A program made the position numbers and the translations under genes. Source: UBA9732 sp045116915 (GTDB taxonomy: Bacteria > Spirochaetota > Spirochaetia > Sphaerochaetales > Sphaerochaetaceae). From it: 20,048 nucleotides of DNA. The stretch spans positions 1 to 20,048 of the forward strand of contig JBGUMQ010000010.1 of assembly GCA_045116915.1 (NCBI GenBank), given 5' to 3'. The notes under the pieces were generated by a model. The model searched no databases. It was not told the origin of the DNA and was given only the letters and a program-made list of their open reading frames with translations. Shown in pieces: positions 1 to 6,296 of the stretch. Every line of letters begins with the position of its first letter. Positions within the stretch are counted from its first letter, which is position 1.

Positions 1-1
1 A

Positions 2-247
2 AGCTACCCCAACCAGGAGGACGATGTCATGACCACTGCCGTGAAGATGGTGCTTTTCTGCTCCGCGGACCTGGACGACGAGACGGTCTACATGCTCACG
101 AAGACCCTTTGGGAGAACATGGACGGACTATCAGAGTCGCAGAGCAGCCTCCGCGGCCTGACGGCGCAGGAGGCCGTGCGCGACATCGCGGGACTCCCGC
201 TCCATGACGGGGCACGGCGATACTACAGCGAGATCGGAGTCCTCTGA
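2..247 (+). CDS. TAXI-family TRAP transporter solute-binding protein, C-terminal end (partial)
   Basis: Only the last 81 codons are in the window; the frame is open from base 2 and ends at TGA 245-247, so the ATG at 29 is internal. The tail pattern, with ETVYMLTKTLWENMD, then LTAQEAV, then GLPLHDGARRYYSEIG, matches the C-terminus of TAXI proteins, which normally end in a PLHPGAxRYYRExG motif. TAXI proteins are exported, ligand-binding components of TRAP transporters that work with a fused membrane permease and use an ion gradient to import organic acids or amino acids. The substrate cannot be told from this fragment. The canonical HPGA is HDGA here. No hairpin terminator is visible after the stop; the next gene begins 98 bases later behind its own promoter. 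The family call is fairly secure although only the end is visible. Confidence 0.8.
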   Translation, partial: SYPNQEDDVMTTAVKMVLFCSADLDDETVYMLTKTLWENMDGLSESQSSLRGLTAQEAVRDIAGLPLHDGARRYYSEIGVL

Positions 248-274
248 CGGCAACCGATTTTTCCCGATTGCAGG

Positions 275-303
275 TTCACAAACGGCCGGCGGAACCTTAG
301 AAT
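275..303 (+). promoter_or_regulatory. Predicted sigma-70 type promoter for the phosphohexomutase gene
   Basis: TTCACA (275-280) and TAGAAT (298-303) are separated by 17 bases; each box differs from consensus at one position. Transcription would begin near 310, inside the AAAAC repeat. This is read from sequence only. Confidence 0.55.
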
Positions 304-304
304 T

Positions 305-331
305 AAACAAAACAAAACAAAACAAAACAAA
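305..331 (+). repeat. Pentanucleotide AAAAC tandem repeat in a 5' leader
   Basis: C residues recur every five bases at 308, 313, 318, 323 and 328, embedded in A runs, giving about 5.4 copies of AAAAC. The tract begins just after the -10 box and runs up to the ribosome binding site GGGAGGAG (333-340). It therefore makes up most of the predicted 5' leader. Copy-number change by slippage would alter the leader length and the initially transcribed sequence. Confidence 0.9.
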
Positions 332-345
332 CGGGAGGAGCCATG

Positions 346-1878
346 ATGGACAACCTCAATCTGACCATGTTCAAGCAGTACGACATCAGGACACGGTACA
401 ACGTCCTGACCTCGATGCAGAAGGACAGGCTCTACAACGCCGTGGCGCTGTACATACGCGACTCGTTGAAAGCATCTTCGGTCGTTATCGGAAGGGACGC
501 GAGACTCAACGTGCCGGAACTTGCCGAAGGTCTGGCGCACATGCTCCGCAAGGCGGGCATCGATGTTCTGATCAACCCCCTGCCGATTTCCACATGCCAG
601 TTCTACTACACCTGCATGCAGTACCGCACAAGCGCCGGCATCATGGTCACCGCATCCCACAACCCCGCAGAGTACGTGGGGCTCAAGATCGTCGGCCCGG
701 GTGTCGAGCCCATAGCGTTCGGCTGCGGACCCGACGGCGGCATAAAGCGCATCAAGGAGCTGTATCAGGCCGATGCCCGGGTGGATGGCGACAAACACGG
801 GAAGCTCACCGTGGTCAACCACCTGTACGACTACATCGACTACTGCATGAAGCTCTCCGGAGTCACCGAGGGAAGCCTGAAGGGAACGAGGATCCTGCTG
901 GAGTTCCTCAACGGAGCGGCGGGAACGGAGATCGCCCTTGCCTTCCAGAAGGCCGGAGCCGACCTGGAATGCAGGAACGTCGCCCCCGACGGGTTCTTCC
1001 GCCAGGGTGACCCGAACCCCATCATAGAGCCGTCGATAGCCCCGGCAAGGGCGGCCATGCGCGAGGGGGATTTCGACTTCGGCTTCTGTTTCGATGGCGA
1101 CGGCGACAGGGTCGACCTCATGGCCCCGAACGGCGAGCAGATCGTCCCCGGCCTGAACATGTCCGTGATCGTGAGGAAGATGCTGGAGATCTACCGCGGC
1201 GGCAACACCGATGTCTACGCGGACGTCAAGGCGATCCCCATCGCCCTCTGCGAGATCGCCAGAAGCGGAGTCAACGTCCACATCATCCGCAACGGGCACT
1301 CTTTCATAAAGGAGAAGTTGCGCGAGAACTGCGACAGGGGCTATTTCGCCGCCCAGGAGGAGAGCGCGCACTATTACATGAACTACCCCTACGACCCCGA
1401 CGACTACTCCAAGGGATGCGCCGCCATCGAGTCCACGCTCTTCATCGCGCTGCTCAGCGCCAGATGCTACAGGGAGGATCCTGCGGCCTACGAAAGGGTC
1501 TACAGGCTCCAGACATCGCTCTCACGCGTGCGTGAATGGCCGCTTCACTGCGAGGAGGCCCCGGAGAAGATGCAGGACATCATGGACGAGGTGGAAGCCA
1601 GGATGCGGGAGCTGGGTGCGACCGTCATCAAGGAGATGGACGACGGAAGCGACCTGGATGCCTGCCTCATGAGGTTCAACCTGCCGGAGAAGTTCGGCGC
1701 GGGATTCTCGCTGGATGACAAGAAGTGGGTACAGGTGGCCCAGAGGATATCCAGGAGCGAGGAAGCCATGTGCCGCTGGGAGGTGGTGTCGAACGACCCG
1801 GAGGAATGCGTCAGGTACAACGGCTATGTGAAGGAGATCACCGACAGATACGTGGACGCAGGATACGCACATTACTGA
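346..1878 (+). CDS. Phosphomannomutase/phosphoglucomutase family protein
   Basis: An alpha-D-phosphohexomutase that interconverts hexose 1- and 6-phosphates for sugar-nucleotide and envelope polysaccharide synthesis, or for glycogen/galactose metabolism. Counting from the ATG at 343, FKQYDIR (10-16) is the N-terminal family motif, VTASHNP (102-108) carries the phosphoserine Ser105, FDGDGDR (250-256) is the magnesium loop, and EESAHYY (339-345) is the sugar-specificity loop, usually EESGH. At about 511 residues it is somewhat longer than the usual 450-480. Two ATGs are adjacent (343 and 346). The strong AGGAG at 336-340 is only 2 bases from the first and 5 from the second, so I prefer 346. It is monocistronic, with its own promoter and a downstream hairpin terminator. 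Whether mannose, glucose or glucosamine phosphate is preferred cannot be read from sequence. Confidence 0.93.
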   Translation: MDNLNLTMFKQYDIRTRYNVLTSMQKDRLYNAVALYIRDSLKASSVVIGRDARLNVPELAEGLAHMLRKAGIDVLINPLPISTCQFYYTCMQYRTSAGIMVTASHNPAEYVGLKIVGPGVEPIAFGCGPDGGIKRIKELYQADARVDGDKHGKLTVVNHLYDYIDYCMKLSGVTEGSLKGTRILLEFLNGAAGTEIALAFQKAGADLECRNVAPDGFFRQGDPNPIIEPSIAPARAAMREGDFDFGFCFDGDGDRVDLMAPNGEQIVPGLNMSVIVRKMLEIYRGGNTDVYADVKAIPIALCEIARSGVNVHIIRNGHSFIKEKLRENCDRGYFAAQEESAHYYMNYPYDPDDYSKGCAAIESTLFIALLSARCYREDPAAYERVYRLQTSLSRVREWPLHCEEAPEKMQDIMDEVEARMRELGATVIKEMDDGSDLDACLMRFNLPEKFGAGFSLDDKKWVQVAQRISRSEEAMCRWEVVSNDPEECVRYNGYVKEITDRYVDAGYAHY

Positions 1879-1902
1879 TCCATAGGAAAGAATGGAAAAT
1901 GA

Positions 1903-1941
1903 AAGAGCGGAAAACCCGGCAGGGTCTTCCGCTCTTCTTTT
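1903..1941. terminator. Convergent, probably bidirectional intrinsic terminator
   Basis: A 10-bp perfect stem pairs AAGAGCGGAA (1903-1912) with TTCCGCTCTT (1927-1936). Inside it a 4-bp ACCC/GGGT stem (1914-1917, 1922-1925) with a GGCA loop extends the helix after one A/C mismatch. CTTTT follows on the plus strand, and T-rich sequence follows on the minus strand. It lies between two converging genes (stops at 1878 and 1963) and can serve both. Confidence 0.88.
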
Positions 1942-1962
1942 CCACCGTGAATGACGCGGTGT

Positions 1963-2568
1963 TCACTTCTTGTCGTCCACGACCTCGGCTTCCTCGACGA
2001 TGACCGTGCCGTCGCCGGAACGCTTGCCGACCATGGCCACGACGGAGGCTATGACCATCGCGCCGCCAATGGCGATCATGACGATGGCCAGGATCCTCAC
2101 GACCTTGTACAGCGTATCGACGGGTCTGAAGAAAAGGAGAAGTGCGATCAGGGATGTGATGACACCCTCGACGATGAAGTGCGACCTCATCTCCGTTATC
2201 CCGAACTTCGATGCCGTGGCGGCGTTCTCGAATGCGACTATGGCCGAGAAAACAAGGCCCACCGCAAAGACATAGACCATTATCGTCAGCGCAGTCTCAA
2301 CCGCGAACAGAGCCACAAGAACGGCCGCGCAGCCGATGGCCACCGACTCGATTCCCTTGACCATCGCAAGGGTCCTGGTGGTTTCGGTGTACTTCCACTT
2401 CTTCATGCCGTTCAGCGTGTACAGACCGTCGATGAACGTGCCGATTCCGGCGGCGATCATGACGATCTTCATGAATGAATCCGTATGGACCATGACAAGG
2501 ATGCCCACGGCCAGGATCACGGCTCCGGCCAGAAGCATCTTGATCAATCCCTTTCCCCTGATGTTCAT
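1963..2568 (-). CDS. HdeD/DUF308 family six-helix membrane protein
   Basis: A 201-residue integral membrane protein with six hydrophobic segments in three pairs (roughly 9-28/32-52, 71-90/93-113, 131-148/155-180). Short polar loops separate the pairs, and the cytosolic tail is charged and acidic (VEEAEVVDDKK). This paired-helix layout and length fit the DUF308/HdeD family. HdeD of E. coli is linked to acid resistance, but the biochemical function of the family is unknown, so no role is assigned. The start is supported by AAGGGG seven bases upstream of the ATG. It is the last gene of the def-led minus-strand run, 31 bases after the FKBP gene, and ends just before the shared terminator. The family call is fair; another small polytopic membrane family is possible. 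Confidence 0.75.
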   Translation of the reverse strand: MNIRGKGLIKMLLAGAVILAVGILVMVHTDSFMKIVMIAAGIGTFIDGLYTLNGMKKWKYTETTRTLAMVKGIESVAIGCAAVLVALFAVETALTIMVYVFAVGLVFSAIVAFENAATASKFGITEMRSHFIVEGVITSLIALLLFFRPVDTLYKVVRILAIVMIAIGGAMVIASVVAMVGKRSGDGTVIVEEAEVVDDKK

Positions 2569-2599
2569 GTGTTTTCCCCTTATTTGAAGCCTTCCAGGC

Positions 2600-3328
2600 T
2601 CAATTCTCTATCGCGTATGTCTCGACATTGAAGATGAGCAGCGAGTTGGGCCCGATGCTCGAGGTCATCATGTCGCCGTATCCGAGATCCGGATGGATGT
2701 AGAAGATGTAGTGCGATCCCATGGGCATGAGCATGACGCCCTCCTTGAAACCGTCTATGACGGAATCCATGGGGAACACGGCGTGCTCGCCCCTGTCATA
2801 GGAGCTGTCGAGGACGGTACCGTCGATCAGCTTGAGCTCGTAGTCCAGCTCGACGCTGTCGGTCTCCGATGCCAGGGCGCCGTCACCCTGCTTCATGACC
2901 TTGTACTGGAGTCCCGACTCCGTGGTGTGGACACCTTCCCTGACCGCATTGGCGGCAAGGAACACCTCGGCTATGCGTAGGTTCTCCTGTGCTAGGGCCT
3001 CCGTGCGGGCCTCGAACTCCTCGGGATAGACCGTGAGGAACTCGTTCAGCTCGTCGTAGCTGAAGATCAGCTGGTCGTAGTAGGCGTCGTACACACCCAG
3101 GAATCCGAAGTACTCGTCGGCCTCCGGGAAGGTGTAGTACTGGTAGTAGTAGAAATAGTCCATGGCGTAGTCGGCACCGTAGTTCTGTGCACACAGGACT
3201 CCGAGCGCATAGCTGAACTTCTCGACAAGCGTCTGTGGGACATCGTCCTCCAGGACATCCGTATCCGCGAAAACGATTCCGAATGAAAGGAGCGCCACGA
3301 TCGTTATGGCGATTATCTTCTTGAGCAT
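2600..3328 (-). CDS. Exported FKBP-type peptidyl-prolyl cis-trans isomerase
   Basis: This 242-residue protein has a cleavable signal peptide (1-21, LLSFGIVFADTD region), an FKBP_N-like dimerisation domain (about 33-132, beginning KFSYALGVLCAQ) and a C-terminal FKBP domain (about 137-242). It probably assists folding of exported proteins in the periplasm by isomerising X-Pro bonds. Pocket residues are largely kept: Tyr163, Asp178 in SSYDRG, Phe185, Val190-Ile191 in VIDGFKEG, Tyr217 in DLGYGD and Phe233. The usual FDSSYDRG is LDSSYDRG here. The N-domain contains an unusual tyrosine-rich stretch (residues 50-91, 13 Tyr). GGAGGAG at 3336-3342 sits 7 bases before the ATG. It follows the VanZ-like gene by 35 bases and is probably co-transcribed. 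The family assignment is strong. Confidence 0.92.
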   Translation of the reverse strand: MLKKIIAITIVALLSFGIVFADTDVLEDDVPQTLVEKFSYALGVLCAQNYGADYAMDYFYYYQYYTFPEADEYFGFLGVYDAYYDQLIFSYDELNEFLTVYPEEFEARTEALAQENLRIAEVFLAANAVREGVHTTESGLQYKVMKQGDGALASETDSVELDYELKLIDGTVLDSSYDRGEHAVFPMDSVIDGFKEGVMLMPMGSHYIFYIHPDLGYGDMMTSSIGPNSLLIFNVETYAIEN

Positions 3329-3363
3329 TCCGCTTCTCCTCCGATAAAGGTATTACAAGAATA

Positions 3364-3771
3364 TTAACGTTTGGATATGCGTTTTTCAATCTTGCACATC
3401 AAAACTACACAAACCAGACCCAGCAGGGACCCCGTCAGGGACCCCATGGCGTCTATGAACATGTCGTACAGTGCGAAGGTCCTTCCGAAGAACGGCTGGC
3501 AGAGTTCCCCGGCACAGCCCACGAGCGTGGCCATGAGGACCGCCGACAGCATGGGAAGGATGTTCCTGCCCATCCACCTGCGCCTGGCGAAATCCGCGTA
3601 GCAGATGAAGATCAGGAACCCCAGCGCGGTGTATGCGAGGAAGTGCCCAAGCTTGAAGCTCCCGGTGAAAACCTCGGCCAGCTGCACGTTCGAGCCGAAC
3701 GTGTAGTAGGCTATCACACCAAGGACAACCAGAGCCAGAATGAAACAGATGATCCTCACCGCCTTGAACAC
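3364..3771 (-). CDS. VanZ-like membrane protein
   Basis: A 135-residue protein with four predicted transmembrane helices (about 7-25, 41-58, 71-88, 107-127). The conserved VanZ-like pattern is visible: KLGHFLAYTALGF (40-52), a Glu in CAGELCQPFFGR (86-97), then TFALYDMFIDAMGSLTG (98-114) matching the usual RxxxxxDxxxNxxGxxxG ending. VanZ itself is a glycopeptide-resistance accessory protein, but most relatives are housekeeping membrane proteins of unknown role, and nothing here indicates resistance. The start codon is GTG, with AGGGGG four bases upstream. The gene overlaps the end of the radical SAM gene by 16 bases, indicating co-transcription and likely translational coupling. Confidence 0.85.
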   Translation of the reverse strand: MFKAVRIICFILALVVLGVIAYYTFGSNVQLAEVFTGSFKLGHFLAYTALGFLIFICYADFARRRWMGRNILPMLSAVLMATLVGCAGELCQPFFGRTFALYDMFIDAMGSLTGSLLGLVCVVLMCKIEKRISKR

Positions 3772-4778
3772 AGATCCCCCTGCCTGAAGCCGTGCTGCGT
3801 CATCGTATCCTCCAGTTCCCGCAGGAACCTGTTCTTGTCCGGAAACAGCCTGGGACTTGCAAGCCTATGGTTCGGAGTCTCGCACATAAGGCGCTCTATG
3901 ACAATACCGTACGGGATGCGTCTGAGTATGTATATCGTGTCCGCGATGTGCCTTGTCATGCACGGGGTCGTGACCTCGCCTTCCAGGAACATGTAGTAGA
4001 GCCGTGTCCCCGCCGCCACATTGAGGTTGTGGATCTTCAGTGCGTCGGGGCGGACATCGTTGATGACCTCCACGGTCCTGTCCAGATCCTCCCTGCCCTC
4101 TCCCGGGAAACCCGTCAGGACATGGACGCAGAGCTCGAGCCCGTGGCGCCTGACTGCCTCCGCGGCACGGATGAAGCACTGCACGTCATGTCCGCGGTCC
4201 ATGGCCCTGAGGATGCGGTCGCTCCCGCTCTGGAGTCCGAGCTCCACGCTGACAGTCCCGCATCTCTCCCGGTAGGACGCAAGCAGGTCAAGCTTCTCAT
4301 CATCCAGGCAGTCGGGCCTTGTTGAGACAATGAAGCCCTCCCAGTCGTGCAGCGATACGGCGAAACCGTACAGTTCCCTCAGCTTGTCCACCGGGGCGAA
4401 CGTATTGGAGAACGACTGGAGATATAGGGCGAAATGATCCGTCCTGTAGCGCCTCCGGATGAATTCCATCCCTCTGTCCACCTGCTTCCTGATGTCCTCG
4501 AAATCAAACGAGAACGGATTTTCCGAACAATCCGATGGAAAGCAGGATATCGAATCGATGTCATCCACAAAGGCGCTGTCATGACGGAACGAGCTTTCAG
4601 CCCTTCTGAGCCAGGCGGCCCTGGCACCGTGGCTGTCGCAGTAGACGCAGCCTCTGCCCTGCGGATCGCGCATCCTGTTGGGACATGTGAAGCCGGCATC
4701 GACACCGACGCGGAACACCCGGTGCCCGTATCGTCCTGCCAGGCTGGAGGAATAGCTGTTGTACGGTTTCTCCTGCAT
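3756..4778 (-). CDS. Radical SAM protein, TIGR01212/YhcC-like
   Basis: A 340-residue cytosolic radical SAM enzyme. The N-terminal pattern of the YhcC-like family is clear: YSSSLAGRYGHRVFRVGVDA followed by the 4Fe-4S ligands Cys32, Cys44 and Cys47 (TCPNRMRDPQGRGCVYCD, spacing C-X11-C-X2-C). Further family signatures are LYLQSFSNTFAPVDKLRELY, FIVSTRPDCLDDE, and VELGLQSGSD for SAM/substrate binding in the beta-barrel. Family members are about 300-320 residues; the extra length lies just after the cluster (roughly 55-90). The reaction is not well established; a tRNA- or cofactor-modifying role has been suggested for relatives, and I assign none. It begins 7 bases after the fmt stop, with GGAG inside the fmt 3' end, and overlaps the VanZ-like gene downstream. 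Confidence 0.9.
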   Translation of the reverse strand: MQEKPYNSYSSSLAGRYGHRVFRVGVDAGFTCPNRMRDPQGRGCVYCDSHGARAAWLRRAESSFRHDSAFVDDIDSISCFPSDCSENPFSFDFEDIRKQVDRGMEFIRRRYRTDHFALYLQSFSNTFAPVDKLRELYGFAVSLHDWEGFIVSTRPDCLDDEKLDLLASYRERCGTVSVELGLQSGSDRILRAMDRGHDVQCFIRAAEAVRRHGLELCVHVLTGFPGEGREDLDRTVEVINDVRPDALKIHNLNVAAGTRLYYMFLEGEVTTPCMTRHIADTIYILRRIPYGIVIERLMCETPNHRLASPRLFPDKNRFLRELEDTMTQHGFRQGDLCSRR

Positions 4779-4784
4779 GGACGC

Positions 4785-5738
4785 TCACTCCAGGCGGCTG
4801 TCCAGGATCCATCGGTTGCCGTTGACGAACGATTTGAAGTCCAGGTCCTTCTTGGCCGGAAGCTGCAATGATGTGATCCAGAGGATCCCGTCTGCGCAGG
4901 CGACCCCTATGCCCCTGTCCTTGCGCATCCCAACGACCGTCCCCGGGGCGGGAAGGTCTTCCGCCGGCTGCGCGCAGATGTCATCGAATCCTCCCCACAC
5001 GCCTGTCACGGCGATGTCCCCTCCGTTGATCCGGGCCCAGGCCTTGGGCCACGGGCTGCAGGCCCTGACGGTCCTGTGGAGTTCGGCCACGGTGCGGTTG
5101 AAATCAAGGACTCCCGTCTCGCGGGTTATCATCGTGCAGTAGCTCGCCTCTCCCGTCTGCGGGACCGGAGAGACGCTTCCGTCGACTATCCTGCCCAGCA
5201 GTGACGGGACGAAAGATGCGGCCTTGAGCGCTACCGTTTCGGACAGGCTTTGCGTGGTCTCGGTTCCGTCCAGGGCGAAGGACTCGGTCGCCCAGATGTC
5301 GCCCTCATCCATCCCGAGTCCGAGATTCTGAAAACTGATGGTGGCCTCTTTCAGACCCGAAAGGATGGAAAACTGTATGGGAGACGGTCCACGGAACATC
5401 GGCAGCGCCGACGGATGGACATTGAATCGTCCGTTGGGGAACAGATCCAGGAACTTCGGACCGAATATCCGGCCGAACGCGAAGGAGATCAGCGTGTCGG
5501 CTCCGAGCCTTGTGACCTCTTCCCTGGCCTGTGTCCTGAGGCTGTCGAACTGGAGAACCGGAAGCCCCAGTTCCATTGCGGCGGCCTTCACGGGGCTTGG
5601 CACAAGCCTGCCCGACCTTCCCACGCTTTTGTCCGTGGAGGTCAGCACGCCCGCCATATCGAAGCTCCCGGCAAGGGCGCGCAGAAGAGGCACGGCAATT
5701 TCAGGTGTTCCCGCGAACAGTATCCTGGGTTGTCTCAC
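4785..5738 (-). CDS. fmt: Methionyl-tRNA formyltransferase
   Basis: This enzyme transfers a formyl group from 10-formyltetrahydrofolate to Met-tRNA(fMet), making the bacterial initiator. The 317-residue length is normal. The N-terminal Rossmann-like domain starts ILFAGTPEIAVPLL (6-19). The catalytic region shows FNVHPSALPMFRGPSPIQ (105-122) with Asn106 and His108, and the catalytic Asp144 lies in GMDEGDIW. The C-terminal tRNA-binding OB-fold domain starts about residue 205 (SYCTMITRETGVLDF). The start codon is GTG and overlaps the def stop as GTGA, so translation is coupled to def. Def and Fmt act at opposite ends of the formyl-methionine cycle, and their pairing is a common bacterial arrangement. 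The call is secure. Confidence 0.97.
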   Translation of the reverse strand: MRQPRILFAGTPEIAVPLLRALAGSFDMAGVLTSTDKSVGRSGRLVPSPVKAAAMELGLPVLQFDSLRTQAREEVTRLGADTLISFAFGRIFGPKFLDLFPNGRFNVHPSALPMFRGPSPIQFSILSGLKEATISFQNLGLGMDEGDIWATESFALDGTETTQSLSETVALKAASFVPSLLGRIVDGSVSPVPQTGEASYCTMITRETGVLDFNRTVAELHRTVRACSPWPKAWARINGGDIAVTGVWGGFDDICAQPAEDLPAPGTVVGMRKDRGIGVACADGILWITSLQLPAKKDLDFKSFVNGNRWILDSRLE

Positions 5739-6232
5739 TTCCTTCTCTTCCTGCTCTTCTTTCCGTAGTCGCGGAGGACCTTCTTCTTCTCCTCATCGCC
5801 CAGATGGTCGATGAACAGCACACCGTCCAGATGGTCGTACTCGTGCTGTATGACCCTTGCCATGAGGTCGGAGGCCTTGTACGTGAACTCCACGCCGTAG
5901 GCATCCTGGGCCCTGACCACGACCTTGGAGGGTCTGACGACATCATGATACACGCCGGGAACGCTCAGACAGCCTTCCTCGAACGGGTTGGTCTCGACCG
6001 AATAGCCGATGATCTCGGGGTTTATGAACTCCTTCTTCGTACCGTCGGGGAGGGAGACGATGAAGAACCTCCTGTCCACACCCACCTGGGGCGCGGCAAG
6101 GCCGATGCCGTCGGCGTTCTCAAGCGTCTCGTACATCGCGTCCAGAAGCATGCGCAGCGCGCTGTCGAATTCCGTGACGGGCTTGCATTTCTCGCGAAGG
6201 ACCTCGTCACCAATCTTTACAATATCAAGCAT
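5735..6232 (-). CDS. def: Peptide deformylase
   Basis: A metalloenzyme (usually iron) that removes the formyl group from the N-terminus of new proteins. It is 165 residues with all three family motifs: DGIGLAAPQVG (41-51), EGCLSVPG (86-93) with metal ligand Cys88, and QHEYDHLDG (129-137) with ligands His130 and His134 and catalytic Glu131. The C-terminus is very basic (KKSRKRRK). The ATG at 6232 starts the usual MLDIVKIGDEVLR opening. There is no convincing Shine-Dalgarno sequence; instead a TTGCAT-17-TATATT promoter ends six bases before the ATG, so a leaderless message is plausible. It is the first gene of the def-fmt-radical SAM-VanZ-FKBP-DUF308 run. Confidence 0.97.
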   Translation of the reverse strand: MLDIVKIGDEVLREKCKPVTEFDSALRMLLDAMYETLENADGIGLAAPQVGVDRRFFIVSLPDGTKKEFINPEIIGYSVETNPFEEGCLSVPGVYHDVVRPSKVVVRAQDAYGVEFTYKASDLMARVIQHEYDHLDGVLFIDHLGDEEKKKVLRDYGKKSRKRRK

Positions 6233-6238
6233 GGCTCA

Positions 6239-6267
6239 AATATAGTGAAACAAAGGCGCTGATGCAA
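6239..6267 (-). promoter_or_regulatory. Predicted promoter of def, positioned for a leaderless transcript
   Basis: On the minus strand TTGCAT (6267-6262) and TATATT (6244-6239) are 17 bases apart, four and five matches to consensus. Only six bases (TGAGCC) separate the -10 box from the def ATG, which puts the expected start at or within a base or two of the initiation codon. Confidence 0.6.
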
Positions 6268-6270
6268 CTC

Positions 6271-6278
6271 GGGGGGGG
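6271..6278. repeat. G8 homopolymer upstream of the def promoter
   Basis: Eight consecutive G on the plus strand (C8 on the transcribed strand) lie three bases upstream of the -35 box of def and 19 bases after the priA stop. It is outside any reading frame I support. Confidence 0.85.
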
Positions 6279-6296
6279 CGATGTCCGTGAGCAGAC

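Noticed and set aside
3364..3771. Glycopeptide resistance gene vanZ
   Set aside because: Only the VanZ-like fold is present; no vanHAX or regulatory genes are nearby and the context is housekeeping.
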